Assembly (NCBI GenBank): GCA_030248215.1
Contig: JASANG010002348.1
Location: 32,779 to 96,778 of the forward strand
DNA: 64,000 bases
Direction: 5' to 3'
Source: Enoplolaimus lenunculus
Lineage: Eukaryota; Nematoda; Enoplea; Enoplida; Thoracostomopsidae
Shown piece after piece: positions 1-12,059 of the stretch; the stretch's first letter is position 1, and each line of letters begins with the position of its first letter. The position numbers and the translations under genes are program-made. Below the pieces are notes generated by a model. That model was not told the origin of the DNA. It saw only the letters and a program-made list of their open reading frames with translations, and made no database searches.

Positions 1-3000
1 TGGGATTGTCGCGTTGTACGACACGTATATGCGGAAACTTGTCAATTTTACTGGAGTACAAAAAGTAAGAAACTCTAACCGTTTTACCGGATACCGGAAT
101 CGGATTCGTATAGTGAACGTTTTACCGGAACTGAAGATTAGCCGGAAATAGTATGTAAACTTAATCACTATTGGAAGTTTTTGAGTTGCACAAAATATAT
201 GTTTACTAAACTAAAATTCTTAGCTTGATTTTTTTTACTTTCGGCGTGTCAAAACTTAAACTTCTCTTGACTTTCCGCAAAAATGCAACTGTAGTAAGAT
301 GTTGAAGACGCTGACTTGTACAAGCAGACATATCAAATTTGAGGCGACCAACGTAAAAATCGGGTATTTGGTATTATTACTCCGGATAATGGAACCGGAT
401 ACGGAGAACGGATATGGTTCCGGATATCCGGTCAAACCCATTATTGCGATTATTAAACTGACGTTAAGGCGTTTAAATTTCATTTCGCCCACTAATGGAG
501 ACAGGGCCTTCGGTAAATATGTTCCAAACTATTAGGATGGCTATATTGCTGCCTAGCGTGCTACTGACCAACGTGCTAGGTATATCAATTAATAACATAA
601 ATTAGAATTTATACCCATCCACTTCTAGATTACACAAATTATTATAAGCTTACACCACTTCACTGGTAAGTAAGTTAGGAACTTCAAATAATGTCTCAAA
701 AAGTTACAGGGCAGCTATTTCGGTGCATCTCTGGCCGCGGGAGACGTAGACGGCGACAGTTTCGATGATCTCATTGTTGGCGCGCCACTCTACTCATCTC
801 ACTCGCAACAAAGCGGATCACTGAAAAGCCGATACGAAGTTGGCCGAGTTTACGTTTACCTCCAAGGCGAAGCGTACGTATTTCATCGTAGAATTTTACT
901 GGAAGCTCCAGAAGATCAAGAATGGGCCCGATTTGGACACGCGGTAGCGTTCGCTGGCGATTTGAACGGCGATGAGTATGGCGATTTCGTTGTTGGTGCT
1001 CCGTATGGAGGGCCGTTTCGTGATGGTGTGGTGTATGTGTTTAATGGAAACAAAGGTGAGCGTTGTACGGGCTGGTCTATATGTAGGGCCGTACTCGAGT
1101 AAATACGAATGATGTGGTTAAAGAAATTTCGGCAGGGGCGGGGGGCAAGCGGGACTCCATGTTGTTTATAAGCCAGGTTGAAACATTTTCAGCTGAATCC
1201 AAAATTTGAAATGGAGGTTGAGTCGTGTGCCCGTATACTTCAAATGTGTTTTGAAACTAGCTATCGACTTGGCGAAGACTTACCTTCTACAAGCCGACGT
1301 GTAGCCAGCCAGTTCAATATGTGGAACTCGGGGCTAAATAATATCTCGAGGGCATGCAGAACTTTTCTGTTAATTACAGCCTGGTCAAATATTTTGAGGG
1401 GAGCCAAAAGAACATTCTGTTAGGCTGGATAACTTCTCAGGGTATTAGTAGAAATATTCCTTTGCTGAACAAACAGCTTTCTATAGTTTTCCCATCTCGA
1501 CAGACAAATTTGCGCGCTAGATATTAATCTGCTCATTTTAGAACGCTCTTTTTTACACATTGATTATATTGTTTCAGGAAACATCAGAACAAACCCCACG
1601 CAAGTGTTGTACGCGGAAGATGTTGAAACCAGTGAGTTTTTACGAAATGTTGTATCAATTAATTAAAATGTTTAATAATTTTTTTAAAGTCCTCTTTCTA
1701 TGATATCAATTAAATTTTCCCCTTAAATGGTGTTTGGATGGTAGTTTTAATTGACTCCAAATGCTTACCTTTATCCTTAACACTGTTCAATTGCCAAAAT
1801 TTTTTTAATATCTCTATTATCAAACAGCAACATAAACGTTTTCGATTTCTTAAATTCAAAAACTGTTATAATTCGGAGCAGTTTAAATTTCGACGAAAGT
1901 TCAACATTCAACTATCGTTGTGTTGCATTTCTCGTCTGCAGTTATGAAGATAAAAGTATTACTCGGTGAAATAGTTTACCAAACAACTTTTTTTACTTTC
2001 AGGGGGAAGAGTTCCTGATCATCCAACAAGCCGGTCGGTATTCAGATCGTTTGGTTTCTCGGTCGCAGGAGGTCGTGATATAGACGCCAATCAATTTCCA
2101 GATCTAGTCGTCGGATCTTACAAATCTGACACAGCCGTTGTGCTCAAAACCCGACCAATCGTCACATTACAGGTATTGTTTTGAACTTAACCATTTGATT
2201 ACTGTTTAAATTATTGTTTAAAAATGATTTTGTTTATTCTGTTCTCACCTGTGCAGTTCCAAGATTTACAATTTGGTAAATTTTAAATGATTTTTTCGTA
2301 CAAATTTCAATTTCCGATATAAGCAAAGCGTCGAACAAAGCAAATCGCTTTAACTGATCGGTTTTTATCAACGAAAATCTGAATAAGTTTTTTCACACTA
2401 AAGGGTTGCGCTATATTTTACTGCGCCCGGCGCCGTCTCGGACACTGCCGCACGCCGCTGTAAAAATGTATTTCGTGGAACTTATCAAAAATTTTACAGT
2501 TAAACGCACCGACGTGCGGCAAGGATAGCGCAATCCTAACAGCGGCAATACACTAGTCTCGATCTAATTTTAGGGTTAAACTGTAATATAAGATTTCAGA
2601 TATAATCTCCGTTGTCGGAGCCATGGCACGGAAGCCCGGTTTTTTGATCCGCCAGGATCTCGCGTCATCCTTAGTTATTGATACCGTTGCTATGTTTGGT
2701 GATCATTAGCTGTTTTATTTGATAAATTTCATAAAATTGTTGCATGACGGCAAGTAAACGTTGTGCTTTTAATAAGATTCTACAAAATGTCCAAAAAAAT
2801 GTTTGCAGCAGTATTTTTGCAATTAAAGTTGACAATTTCAAATTAGCGTTAGTATTTTAGGGCGTTATGAAGTTGAACCCTGAAACGTTAGACCTCGAAG
2901 AAAAAACATGCGAGTAAGTACGTTTGCATGTGTATTTAGCGAGACTGAGTCCCATATTCTCAAATGCGTATAGCATCTAGTTTTTAAACTTGTGAAATGC

Positions 3001-6000
3001 TACCGCTGCGCAGTTATCACAATTGGCGCAGAAGTAGGGTCAAATTAAACACGAAAAATGTGCTGAATTTTGAGTTTCACAGTTTTTTAGTTCAAAAGAT
3101 ACAAGACATATCACCAACTGATGATAAATGCTACACACATTATGAGAATGCTAGTCCGGGTCGCGCGCTGTTCAAAAACAAAATTGCGCTGTGTCACTGT
3201 GTGGGGAAAAGGAATAAATAAACCAATAAGACGAAATGTATCTTTGAAAATTTATTTTGCGCTATACTTTTGACGATGTCCGGTACACCCCGGCACTCTT
3301 CGTGATTTTACACCCCCTTGCGGTATCGTTTACACATTACTTCCGTTTTATACCGTATGGTGACAGACGGTGACGAACGGCGCCGGACTGCGCCGTACGA
3401 CAAGTCTAGCGCCAGACTAAACCAACCTCTTTTAAGGAGATGTCTTATGTGGCTTGATCCTGCACGCAGTGTTATGTATTTCAAATGTAAAATTGAATAT
3501 TGATTGTTTGTGCTTTTCAATGATTTTCAGCACAATTTCCAGTGTTTCATTCAACATTTCAGGCTTGCTGCCGGCGCCCTTGTCGCATGCGGCAAAATCA
3601 ACATTTGTCTCAGTTACACTGGCAAAGGTGTCACTGGTCGCGTTGTGGTGAATGCCGTCTTACAACTCGACACAGAACCGCGGGCAACCAATCGAACTCA
3701 ATTTCTGGAAACACCATCGACCAGCGTTGTTATTCCTTTTGAATTGGATCAAGGTTAGTTAATATTTGCGTATTGCAATCAGAGATGAGCGGTCTCGGTC
3801 AGAAAAAGGGACAGATAGCAAGACCCAGATCGAGACCAGCCAAATGCCGAGACTTGCCGAGACCGAGATCGAATCCCAGACCGAGGCGGCTAATCCCTGA
3901 TTCCAACTATGCCCCCGTGTTAATAATAGTATCCTGTTCAATGGGAGACATGAGACTGGGGGACTTAGAGACTAGGAAGATTAGATTTAGGCTTAAGCTT
4001 TGAGTTAAGATTTAGTTTGTTTAAGCTTAGGCCTTGGTTTACACTTAGGTTCATGTTTAAGTTTAGTAAGCAGACCCGTATAGGTAACATGGACCACAAC
4101 GATGATCTAGCAGCCTCCAATGTTGCAGCCGGTTTAAGCGCATCAGCTACACTCAGTAACTGAGAGGCCCTTAGCGAAATGGGGGGAGTAAAGAACCTCC
4201 GCCCCTCTGGAAAACTTTTGCTCCCCCTAGAAAAATTTCAACCTTGCTAGTAAGTCATTGAAAACACTTAGATGTCCCTATCGGAAATTTTTTAGCTCCT
4301 TCTAGCAATGTGAGCTGGCTACGGGCCTAGTAACAGATCTCCACGGGGTAAGTAATTCTTCTTGCTTAGCTCACCGACAACAGATAACCAAAATCATTAA
4401 AATCACGTATACAATGCGATGAATGTGAAAACTTTCAAAAAAATTTTAAAGTTTGAATTTTATTTAAATATATTTGAAATATTTTCACTGTTTACAGGAA
4501 GCAATCCTTGCAAAACCAAATATTACTACGTGTTGCCAACGATTCGTGATAAACTAAGTCCAATAGCAGTTAAAGCCAACTACACTCTAGTCGATTTGGA
4601 ACCAGGTGAGTGACAAAAAACGTATTATACTATCAGTTGTAAACCTCAGCTTAATTTTTTTATTGAAGTTTAATTTAAAATTAAAATATTCATATTATTT
4701 GTTTGGGCTAAAATTTGAAAACATTTACAGTTTATTGACTCGATTATTTTCCCTTTGCGTTCAGTTTTGAATTTTTTTACCTTCTCACGTTTTGAGTAAA
4801 CCGAATGCCTAGCGCCGACAACGGAAGGCTTTCAAAGCAAAACCCACAACGCATGCTGATACATATTCTACTGAACAGATAAATTTGTAAATATCTGTCT
4901 AAATTGTGATCATCGACTCTTGCCTATTACGGTTGTGCTATATTCGTCACGCGGTGCCGCGCGCATCGCGTTCTTGTCAAAATAATTTTTGCGAAACAGG
5001 CGGCGCTGGCTACTGCCTATTGGCTCGTTTAGCGGCGCTGCGCGGCCCAGGAAACTATAGCGCATCCCGTACTGATATTTTTTTAAGAAGTGAACAAACT
5101 CAAACCAGTACTTGACGCGTTTGGCGTCACAACGTTAACTGGCCAAATTGGGTTCAAAAAGAACTGTGGATCAGATGGACTTTGTATACCAGATCTACAA
5201 CTTTTAACCGATGTTCGTATGTGCCGACAAATTTTGGTATATGAATTTGTTTTTATTTTTAATTTAAAGTTGCAGTTTTGAACGACCTAAAGATCGATTC
5301 GTACGCTAATTTATTAACTATTCGTTGTATATGCTCTGTGGTTATTGTCCGTGTAAAGATCAGGGGCGGAACGTTTTTTCTGTGGAACTACAAAAGAGTA
5401 CGCTTAAGCTTTAGACTAATTTTTTTGCTCGGCTTATGGTTATGGTTAAGCTTAGACTTAGGCTTAGGTCTAGGCTTAGGCCTAGGCTTAGGCTTAGGCC
5501 TAGGCTTAGAAGTATGCTTGGCCGTGGTTATTAATATTTGTATGCGCAGTACAAAATCTCCAATCTCCGCAAAATATGGCATCATTCTAGAGCTCGAGCG
5601 GCAGGCTTTTATATCTGAGTAATGATCTGGTGAAATCGAATATTCATTCAAAAAATGGTTAATGTTCTCCGGACAATTCTGTGTAAACTTGGACCTGGTC
5701 ATTTGGTGGACTGCCCCATATTTGTGAATACTATCGTAGCCTAAACCCTTTCTCACATAAATATTTTCTATTTATCCTGAGACCTACTTTTATGCTAGGA
5801 TTCGAACTCCAGTGACTGGAGTGGCAGGCGTATACGATCACCACTCAGCTATAGGAGCTTGACGCTCTAGCCCGAGGGGGCTGTCACGTCTTGTGGTGAA
5901 TTAGTACTATGTATACGTGTTGCAATTTTTAAACACGGTGCGTTATATATTATTTAACGTATAGACACTGCGTTGAGTTGCCTATAGGCAACTCAATGTG

Positions 6001-9000
6001 AGAAGGGGTTAATTTTTATTTTAGGGAGACGCGGATAACTGTTCACGAAATGAATATTTCACTATTGGTGCCGATCAGTATATGAATATAACAGTTTCTG
6101 TATACAACAACGGCGAAGATGCTTACGAATCAATGCTAACGCTAACATTACCTCCAGACGTTGACTATGTTAGCTATTTAACGCTGACCAAGGGATTTTC
6201 GTCAAACTGCGATGCCCCAATTACGTACAAACAAGCGCCGGTAAGCAATCGGTTATCTGGCAAGTTTGACAACCCGCAGCCAAAATCGCAGACCTCAAAC
6301 TACCGCAGTTTGCTAGCAACAAATGTTACTTGTTTTCTGGGCAATCCGTTACGTCGAAAATCAAGCATGGAAATTAGTTATCGTGTGGCTGTACGCGATT
6401 TGAAGCCAAAGAACTTTACGATCAGGTAATAAATAGAATTTGTTGGAAAATGTTTGTTTTACCTTAATTGATAATTAATTACGATTTATAATACTTGTAC
6501 TCTGTATAACTGGACGTATTTTCCGTCAAAATTTTGTTTTTAAGCGAAAAATTTTCAGTTTACTATCTATAACCCCGTCTCACTTTGAGTTGCCTATAGG
6601 CAACTCAGCGCAGTGTATATACGTGAAATAATATATATCGCACCGAGTTTAACAATTGCAACACGTATACACAGTACTAAATCACCACAAGACGTGAGAG
6701 CCCCCTCGGGCTCGAGCGTCAAGCTCCTATAGCTGAGTGGTGATGGTATTCGTCTCCCACTCCAGTCACTGGAGTTCGAATCCTAGCATAAAAGTAGGTC
6801 TCAGGGGAAATAGAAAATATTCATGTGAGAAAGCGTTAACATTTATGAAATGAATCTTTTAACACAATCCAATACACCAATTTCATTATACCCTTCATTT
6901 CAAACTAACATCGGCAATATTGCAGTAAGGTTTCAGAATTGCAACAAACAGCTCAAATGCCGAGCAAGCGGAAACTCTTGGCGATAACGTCAACGTCCAA
7001 CAAATCAAAATGGACGCAAAACCAGCGATACGATTGCTTAGCAGTTCAATACCTGATAATGTAACCGCTATATCTTGCCTACTACTTAAAATATAACTAC
7101 CTAATAAAACAGTAGGCTCTTGTATGCTTTTGCATGCACCAACCGCGTTGCCAGCTCACTTTGCTAGGGCGCGGTCGAAAATTGTTCATGAGAAGCACAC
7201 AAGGGTTTTCTAAACCTACAAGCAAGGTTGAAAATTTTCTTGGGGGTCAAAATTTTTCACTAGGGCACGAGCCTCTGTGCCGCCCACCTTGGCTACGGGC
7301 CCATCCTACACTGTTCAAGGTGTTCACATTGTCGTTACATCCTCCAACAATTAGAACAGGCGTTGGTTCAAAGTTATAGTCTTGAACTTATGCTCAGTCA
7401 TTAGGCCTAGGATTAAGGTTACATGGAAAGTGTACAAGAGCCAATTTGTTGTCAAAGATATAGAGACCCTGTTTGCGCGGTATAGACAATCCACAAACAG
7501 CACAATGTTTAAGCTAATTTTCTTAAAGCCTCTGGTAGATTTCAGTTTTGCAGCTGTGCTAAAATATTGCATTTTTCAGCTTCTTATTTGTGATAATTCT
7601 AGGTTGCCTACGAAAAATCACAATATAAATCGAAAATCGTCTGGGACTGGCAAATCGGTCGTAACGTCACTCACGTGTATCAGGTGCGAAATGATGGCCC
7701 TTCTGAAATATCGGCGGTTACCCTTGATATCTACTGGCCAATGCGGACTCAGGCCGGCAATTATTTGCTATATTTGAGCCGAGAGCCAGTAGTTTGGGGA
7801 GCGCCTGGACAATGCCGCTTAGTTCGGACTGTAATTAACCCTAAATCCCTTGGTATTGGAAACTCTGCTTCAAATAAGCGAAAAGCAACTGTAAAACGAC
7901 ACATTGACGAATCCCAATCCAGATATACCAAGATAGATCATGCTGAATTTTATCCGTCCAATAGGAATCGAACTAAAATTAGACAAACAGGACAAGCGAC
8001 CATTCAGCGAGCAGCGACCTATTTAAAACCAAATAGCGAAATCCAATTGACCAGTTCCAATGACCAGTTGAGCACCGATGCCAGCGACGCTGCAAGACAG
8101 TATCGACAAACTGCCGAAGATTTTGCTCCAGATACGTCAGGGACTGCGAATATATTTAGTCGAGGATTTCGACAAATTGTTCGACAAATTCAACGTTTTA
8201 AAGCCCTCAAAGATTTTGGCAAGTTTCAATTTCTTAACGCTATACAAACTATTAGGGCTTCTAATAGGTTTAGTTTAAGTTGACGATTATAGAATAATTT
8301 TTATAAATTTCCTTTTCTTTTTTTTATTAGGAAATTTATGTTTAACACGAATTTTAGTTTCTTACTGTAGTGACTCGAACAAGAGGGGGTTCCCATTTTG
8401 AGTACCAATCAATAGGAGTCCGTATTCCTAATAAGAATCCGTAAGCAGATAGTGTCCCGTAAACCAAATTAGTGTCCATAAATGTCAATTATCCCTAATC
8501 GTGACACATAAATGACTCCAGGACCAAATAAAGTGTGTTCGAAACTTTTAAGCGTAGTTAAGTTTTGAAAGTAACATTCCAAAGTATAACCTTGCATTAT
8601 CGCTCAAGCTTTTGATGCAAGGCAAAAACGTTTAATTCAACGGATAGTTGTAATACCGGATATATATCAGCAACGAAGGGTGGCGGATTGCGGGTTGAAA
8701 ATAAATAACAGTCCGTAACCGAATAACAATGGGGTTCCCTCTGGAAATGTCAAATAAATATCAGTCCCCCTCTTATTCGGGTCACTGCAGTACCACTTTT
8801 GTGAAAATTCATCATATATGTTCTAAATAAATCAAATATGGTATAACTCGTTGACCGAAATTTCGTCACCAGAATCTGATGGACGCAACATTTTTTCGCA
8901 GGCCCATAGCCAGCCCACCTTCCTAAGAAGTTGTAACATTTTTTAGAAAGGTATACTAGGAATTCGAATGACTTCCAAGCAAGATTGAAACTTTTCTATA

Positions 9001-9680
9001 GGGTAGAAACAAAATATTTTTAGGTACGGACCGGTTTTGTCATAGTCCACCAATATAGTTAATATCAAGAATATGATTGTATTAGACTTCGGCAGCTGTC
9101 CCGCGACAAGTTGTCGGGCGACGCGCTGTTATGGATTCGCTAAATTTACAATTCATTGTTTTCAGCTTTTTAAAGTCACACTGTGATTACATTTTTCACT
9201 TTCTTTTCAGGCTCTCTTCGATCGCTAAACGTCAACTGTAGCGACTTGGAATGCGTTCACCTCACCTGCGAGCTTGGCCCGTTCCCACCAAAGGCGTATT
9301 CCGTTGTCCAAATATCATCGTGGCTTTGGGTGAACACCTTGATTGATGAAGCATTCTACGACGCCACCATATCCTCAGCGGGCGTTGTCCGAGTTACTCG
9401 ACTGCCGTACGAAGTTGGTTATTTGCCCACCCATGCCGCTGTGGCGTACACATACGTCAGTCCAAAAGACCCAACAAAGGTTTCTGTTGGGGTCCCGTGG
9501 TGGTTGTGGCTAATCGCCGCACTTGCCGGCCTATCCTTTTTGTTGCTAATTGCTTTATTGCTATGGAAATTAGGATTTTTTAAACGAAAGCGACCTCCAC
9601 GTGAAAAAGCACTCCTGTCAAGCGGATTAACCCCTGAAAGCGCTTACTATGGACATCCGACATATGGAACGCATTTATGA
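1..9680 (+). CDS. Integrin alpha chain, 3' part of a spliced gene (12 exons visible)
   Basis: Exons, with phase continuous throughout: 1-64 (partial), 710-1055, 1578-1631, 2003-2172, 2861-2913, 3563-3753, 4498-4605, 5088-5216, 6029-6425, 6937-7060, 7603-8272, 9211-9680 (TGA). They encode the last 924 residues of an integrin alpha subunit, a plasma-membrane adhesion receptor that pairs with a beta subunit. Seen directly: the FG-GAP start GSYFGASLAAGDVDG, two calcium-loop motifs (DVDGDSFDD and DLNGDEYGD), a third blade ending PDLVVGSYKSDTAVVL, thigh/calf cysteines (CGSDGLCIPDLQL), a membrane helix at about residues 862-888 and the tail motif KLGFFKR. No I-domain is visible, but the beta-propeller start lies outside the window. 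Exon 7603-8272 carries a long, poorly conserved basic linker (NKRK, TVKRH) near the usual heavy/light chain cleavage region; cleavage is inferred only. The exon 6029 acceptor was chosen because only the AG at 6027-6028 keeps frame. The subfamily is not resolved. Confidence 0.93.
2402..2538. mobile_element. Short MITE with GGGTTGCGCTAT ends, in an integrin intron
   Basis: The left end reads AGGGTTGCGCTAT and the right end, on the opposite strand, reads AGGATTGCGCTATCC. The interior is GC-rich compared with its surroundings and contains an inverted GCCGCACG/CGTGCGGC pair. Related fragments appear near 3145-3445 and 4920-5060. No transposase is present and the superfamily is unknown. Confidence 0.45.
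3780..3901. mobile_element. MITE with repeated GAGACCGAGA motif, hAT-like ends
   Basis: The ends (CAGAGATGAGCGGTCTCGG at left, GGCTAATCCCTG at right) match the CAGGGATGGGCGGTCTCGG family seen near 48,535. The 8 bases outside each end agree at 6 of 8 positions, as expected for a decayed 8-bp target duplication. The interior repeats CCGAGAC-type words on both strands. Confidence 0.5.
4148..4335 (-). mobile_element. CAGGCCCGTAGCCAGC-end MITE, degenerate copy in an integrin intron
   Basis: The right end reads GAGCTGGCTACGGGCCT. The interior shares its order of blocks (CCCCTCTGG, C-rich A/T stretch, GAAAACACTT) with the copy at 55,099-55,265. The left end is weak. Confidence 0.45.
5361..5520. mobile_element. 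CAGGGGCGGAACG element with TTAGGC-like satellite
   Basis: The left end is CAGGGGCGGAACG, followed by an AGCTTTAGACTAATTTTTTGC-like block and a run of TTAGGC/CTTAGG hexamers (about 5445-5512). The same module recurs at 15,022-15,117 (opposite strand), at 58,684-58,862, and partly at 41,320-41,370. The TTAGGC run resembles nematode-type telomeric DNA but is interrupted by TAGGCC and TAGACT variants and is part of a dispersed repeat. Confidence 0.5.
5746..6008 (-). mobile_element. piggyBac-like MITE with tRNA-like core, copy 1 (inverted)
   Basis: The 263-bp element has inverted ends CCCTTTCTCACAT, flanked by TTAA at 6009-6012 and a mutated TAAA at 5742-5745. Reading the minus strand it holds the perfect 20-bp palindrome gagttgcctataggcaactc, then an A-box-like TAGCTGAGTGG and a B-box GTTCGAATCC. 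Between the boxes CGCCTGCCAC matches the anticodon-loop region of tRNA-Gly(GCC), although the stems are degenerate. Its end lies 20 bases from the exon at 6029. Confidence 0.75.
6573..6835 (+). mobile_element. piggyBac-like MITE with tRNA-like core, copy 2
   Basis: Same 263-bp length and layout as copy 1, in opposite orientation, roughly 90% identical by eye. TTAA is intact at 6836-6839 and decayed to ATAA at 6569-6572. It keeps the 20-bp palindrome, TAGCTGAGTGG and GTTCGAATCC. Confidence 0.75.
7118..7312 (+). mobile_element. CAGGCCCGTAGCCAGC-end MITE, degenerate copy
   Basis: Contains GTTGCCAGCTCACTTTG at left, an ACAAGGGTTTTCTAAACCTA-like middle and CTTGGCTACGGGCCCAT at right, in the same order as the copy at 60,331-60,505. 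It lies in the integrin intron between exons 6937-7060 and 7603-8272. Confidence 0.5.
8369..8792 (-). mobile_element. MITE with TACTGTAGTGACCCGAATAAGAGGG ends (family T), complete copy
   Basis: Inverted ends TACTGTAGTGACTCGAAC and TTCGGGTCACTGCAGTA enclose about 420 bp that also occurs at 57,937-58,399 and in part at 61,850-62,028 and 63,498-63,725. TA dinucleotides lie at both outer ends and may be the target duplication. There is no coding capacity. It lies in the last integrin intron. Confidence 0.7.
8898..9060 (+). mobile_element. CAGGCCCATAGCCAGCCCAC fragment
   Basis: The left end CAGGCCCATAGCCAGCCCAC and the block CTTCCAAGCAAGATTGAAAC match the CAGGCCCGTAGCC family. The right end is lost. 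Confidence 0.4.
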
Positions 9681-11138
9681 GCCCAAAACACGGATATTTA
9701 TGTATTTTTAGCGCCTGTCAAGATAAGTCGAGCTGCATGTGTAAAAACGTTGTACCTTGCTTCCTGAATCTAATTTAAATACTGTTAGATAGCAACGTCG
9801 CCATGCCAAAAAATCGTTAACAATTTGCCAATTTTATTTCAAGAACAAATATCTTAGCAGTTGTTCACTAGTCCTGGCGCTGTCCAATCCAAATACTTTG
9901 GAACACCGCTAGAAAAAGACAAGCAATACAAACGATTTTGGCGGATTTCAGAAGATGGGACACGAAGAATTTATAAAAAAAGTTTGTACAGTCAGCGCTT
10001 TCTATGAAATTGAATTTTGTGATGACCTCGGGCAGATTGTTAACTTTAACAGCAGGGCCAATCAATTTTTTGAGGCGGTCGCTTGTGCTGTTGTTACGCT
10101 TCGAAATTTTGATGAAAAATGTTTCCTGAATTTTAAAATCGATCAATTTTAAACTGCGCTCCAACTCAATTCGTGTTGCATCAGCTCAATTATCGACATT
10201 TCTATGTTTGCGGTTCGTTTTTAAAATTATTGTCGCCAATTACGCTCTGAAAATAATTCCAAAAGTTAATTCTGTTGCTTATTCGCTGACTGGGTTCAAA
10301 TTACATTTTGAAACTGGGTTTAAAAGTTTAGAACCACTCAGATTCGTAATTTCAAATACTTGTTGTTGTTGATTATTTTATTGTTGTTGACTCTGCTTGT
10401 TTCATATTTACGAATTGTATATAAACCGTTCAATAAATTTCAAACTATTTATATGAAGATCGGAGTAGGAAAACTGTGTAATTTTAAAAATGTGTACTAG
10501 ATATTTGACTGCTTTTTCAAGTATTGCGTTATGCAACATCTACATTAATTATTGTTAGCCCTGTGGAAAATACAAATTCAATTCCACAACACCATCTGAT
10601 TTTTATTAAATTTTATGTCGCTACTGGAATCCAAAAGATAAAAATTTATTATACAGAGAATATTAAATTTGCTATTTTAAATTCAATTCCACTAATGACA
10701 ATATTATTTACGTTATCATTTACGGACTTGAATGTAATTGTTTGAGGATTGCTCATAAACTGAAATTATAATTTTATTTAATTTTATTTTAACGTGGAGG
10801 AAAATTGATAGATTTAAAATGCCACATGCAGAATTGACAAAATTTATTTTTGAATTTGTTTTGAGTTATGCTCCATTTTTATTTCGAGCGCTGTTGTTAA
10901 TTCATATTAAATACTAAGGTGATTACGGCAAATAATTGTATAAGATAATCTTGCTCTCTGAATTTTTTTACTAAAAAATTGAAGTTAAAAATGGGAGTGG
11001 TGGTAATAGGGATCAGGTATTTTTTCGCAGATCTTACTGCGTGGTATAACGTAGCATTCTCAAATTATAATTGACTTTGGCTATTAGTACAAGTGTCGGG
11101 AACCAATCATCTATCGCGTCAGTTGGCTATTGGTACTA
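9681..11138. other. Integrin 3' flank, no gene recognised
   Basis: AT-rich sequence holding the probable 3' UTR (to about 10,450) and plain intergenic DNA. Short frames on both strands near 9868-10164 overlap each other, lack homology and have no splice context. Confidence 0.5.
10432..10437 (+). terminator. Candidate polyadenylation signal (AATAAA) for the integrin gene
   Basis: This is the first AATAAA downstream of the integrin stop codon and would give a 3' UTR of about 750 bases. There is no transcript evidence, and in AT-rich DNA the hexamer is common by chance. Confidence 0.35.
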
Positions 11139-11395
11139 CACTGTAAATTTCAGTGAGTTAATTTTAACTCAGAATGAGTTGAATCACTCAGTCTGAATTA
11201 GGACTGCCAGAACTCAGAATTTTGAGTTGATTCAATTCATTCTGAGTTAATTTATTAGCTCACCCAGAGTCAACTCAACTGAGAGTGAGAATCAACTCAA
11301 CTGAGAGTGAGTTAACGTTTACTGATATTAATTCAGGAATAACTAACTCGCTAGCTGAATTGATTAATCAACTCATTGAAATTTACAATCTAGTG
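11139..11395. mobile_element. 257-bp MITE with CACTGTAAATTTCAGTGAG ends
   Basis: Left end CACTGTAAATTTCAGTGAG; the right end read on the minus strand is CACTAGATTGTAAATTTCA. The interior is dominated by repeats of GAGTTGA/TCAACTC. Imperfect direct repeats (GTGTCGGGAACCAATC and GTGTCAGGAACCAATC) lie just outside the left end and overlapping the right end. Confidence 0.55.
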
Positions 11396-12059
11396 TCAGG
11401 AACCAATCGCCTATCACAGCAATGGACGATTGACACACACGTTAAAAACACACCCATCTATGCAGCAGTGCAGCAATAGTAGTACATTCGTAAACACGTA
11501 ACAACTACTGATCTATAGGCCCATGATCACATTAGGGCAATCCCGTTTTTTGGTGGGTCTATAAAAGAGAAGGCTTTCATTTTAGAATATATTTTTGGTT
11601 AGGATTGGGTTTAGGTTTACACTTTTTTGAACACTTGGGTTAAGTTCAGGGTTATGAATGCGTTTTATTTACGGGCGATATATAATTTAAAAAACGAGAG
11701 CATGCATTTTTGCCACCACCATCGGGCGATGGCTCCTGTTTTTTGATCGCGGCAATTTTCAAAGAAATATTTGGTTTGGATACAAAACAATTTGTTGGAA
11801 CTTTTCGCTATTGTGGCAAATGCTAACGTAAATTTTTATGCGCAATAAGCCCAGTTTCAAAAATGTTTCAATTTCTTTTATTTGTCTATTTTCTAAACTC
11901 GAATGGTAAATTGATAAAATAAATTTTGAATTAATGCGAAAATCGATAATAGAACCAAGTCAAAAAGGAAATTGAAACATTTCGTGAATTCAATTTACCT
12001 CTGCGGTTAAGGGTTTAATCACCTATGGGAAAATTAAAAATGTAACAAAATTTTGAGAA

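Noticed and set aside
5445-5512. Interstitial telomere scar (TTAGGC)
   Set aside because: The same run recurs within a dispersed element with defined ends, so a chromosome-fusion reading is not needed.
5278-5756. Frames of 114 and 122 codons with Leu-Gly or Lys-Pro-Arg repeats
   Set aside because: Direct readout of the TTAGGC-like satellite inside an intron.
9868-10164. 98-codon minus frame downstream of the integrin stop
   Set aside because: Lies in the probable 3' UTR and flank, is mirrored by a plus-strand frame over the same bases, and shows no family features.
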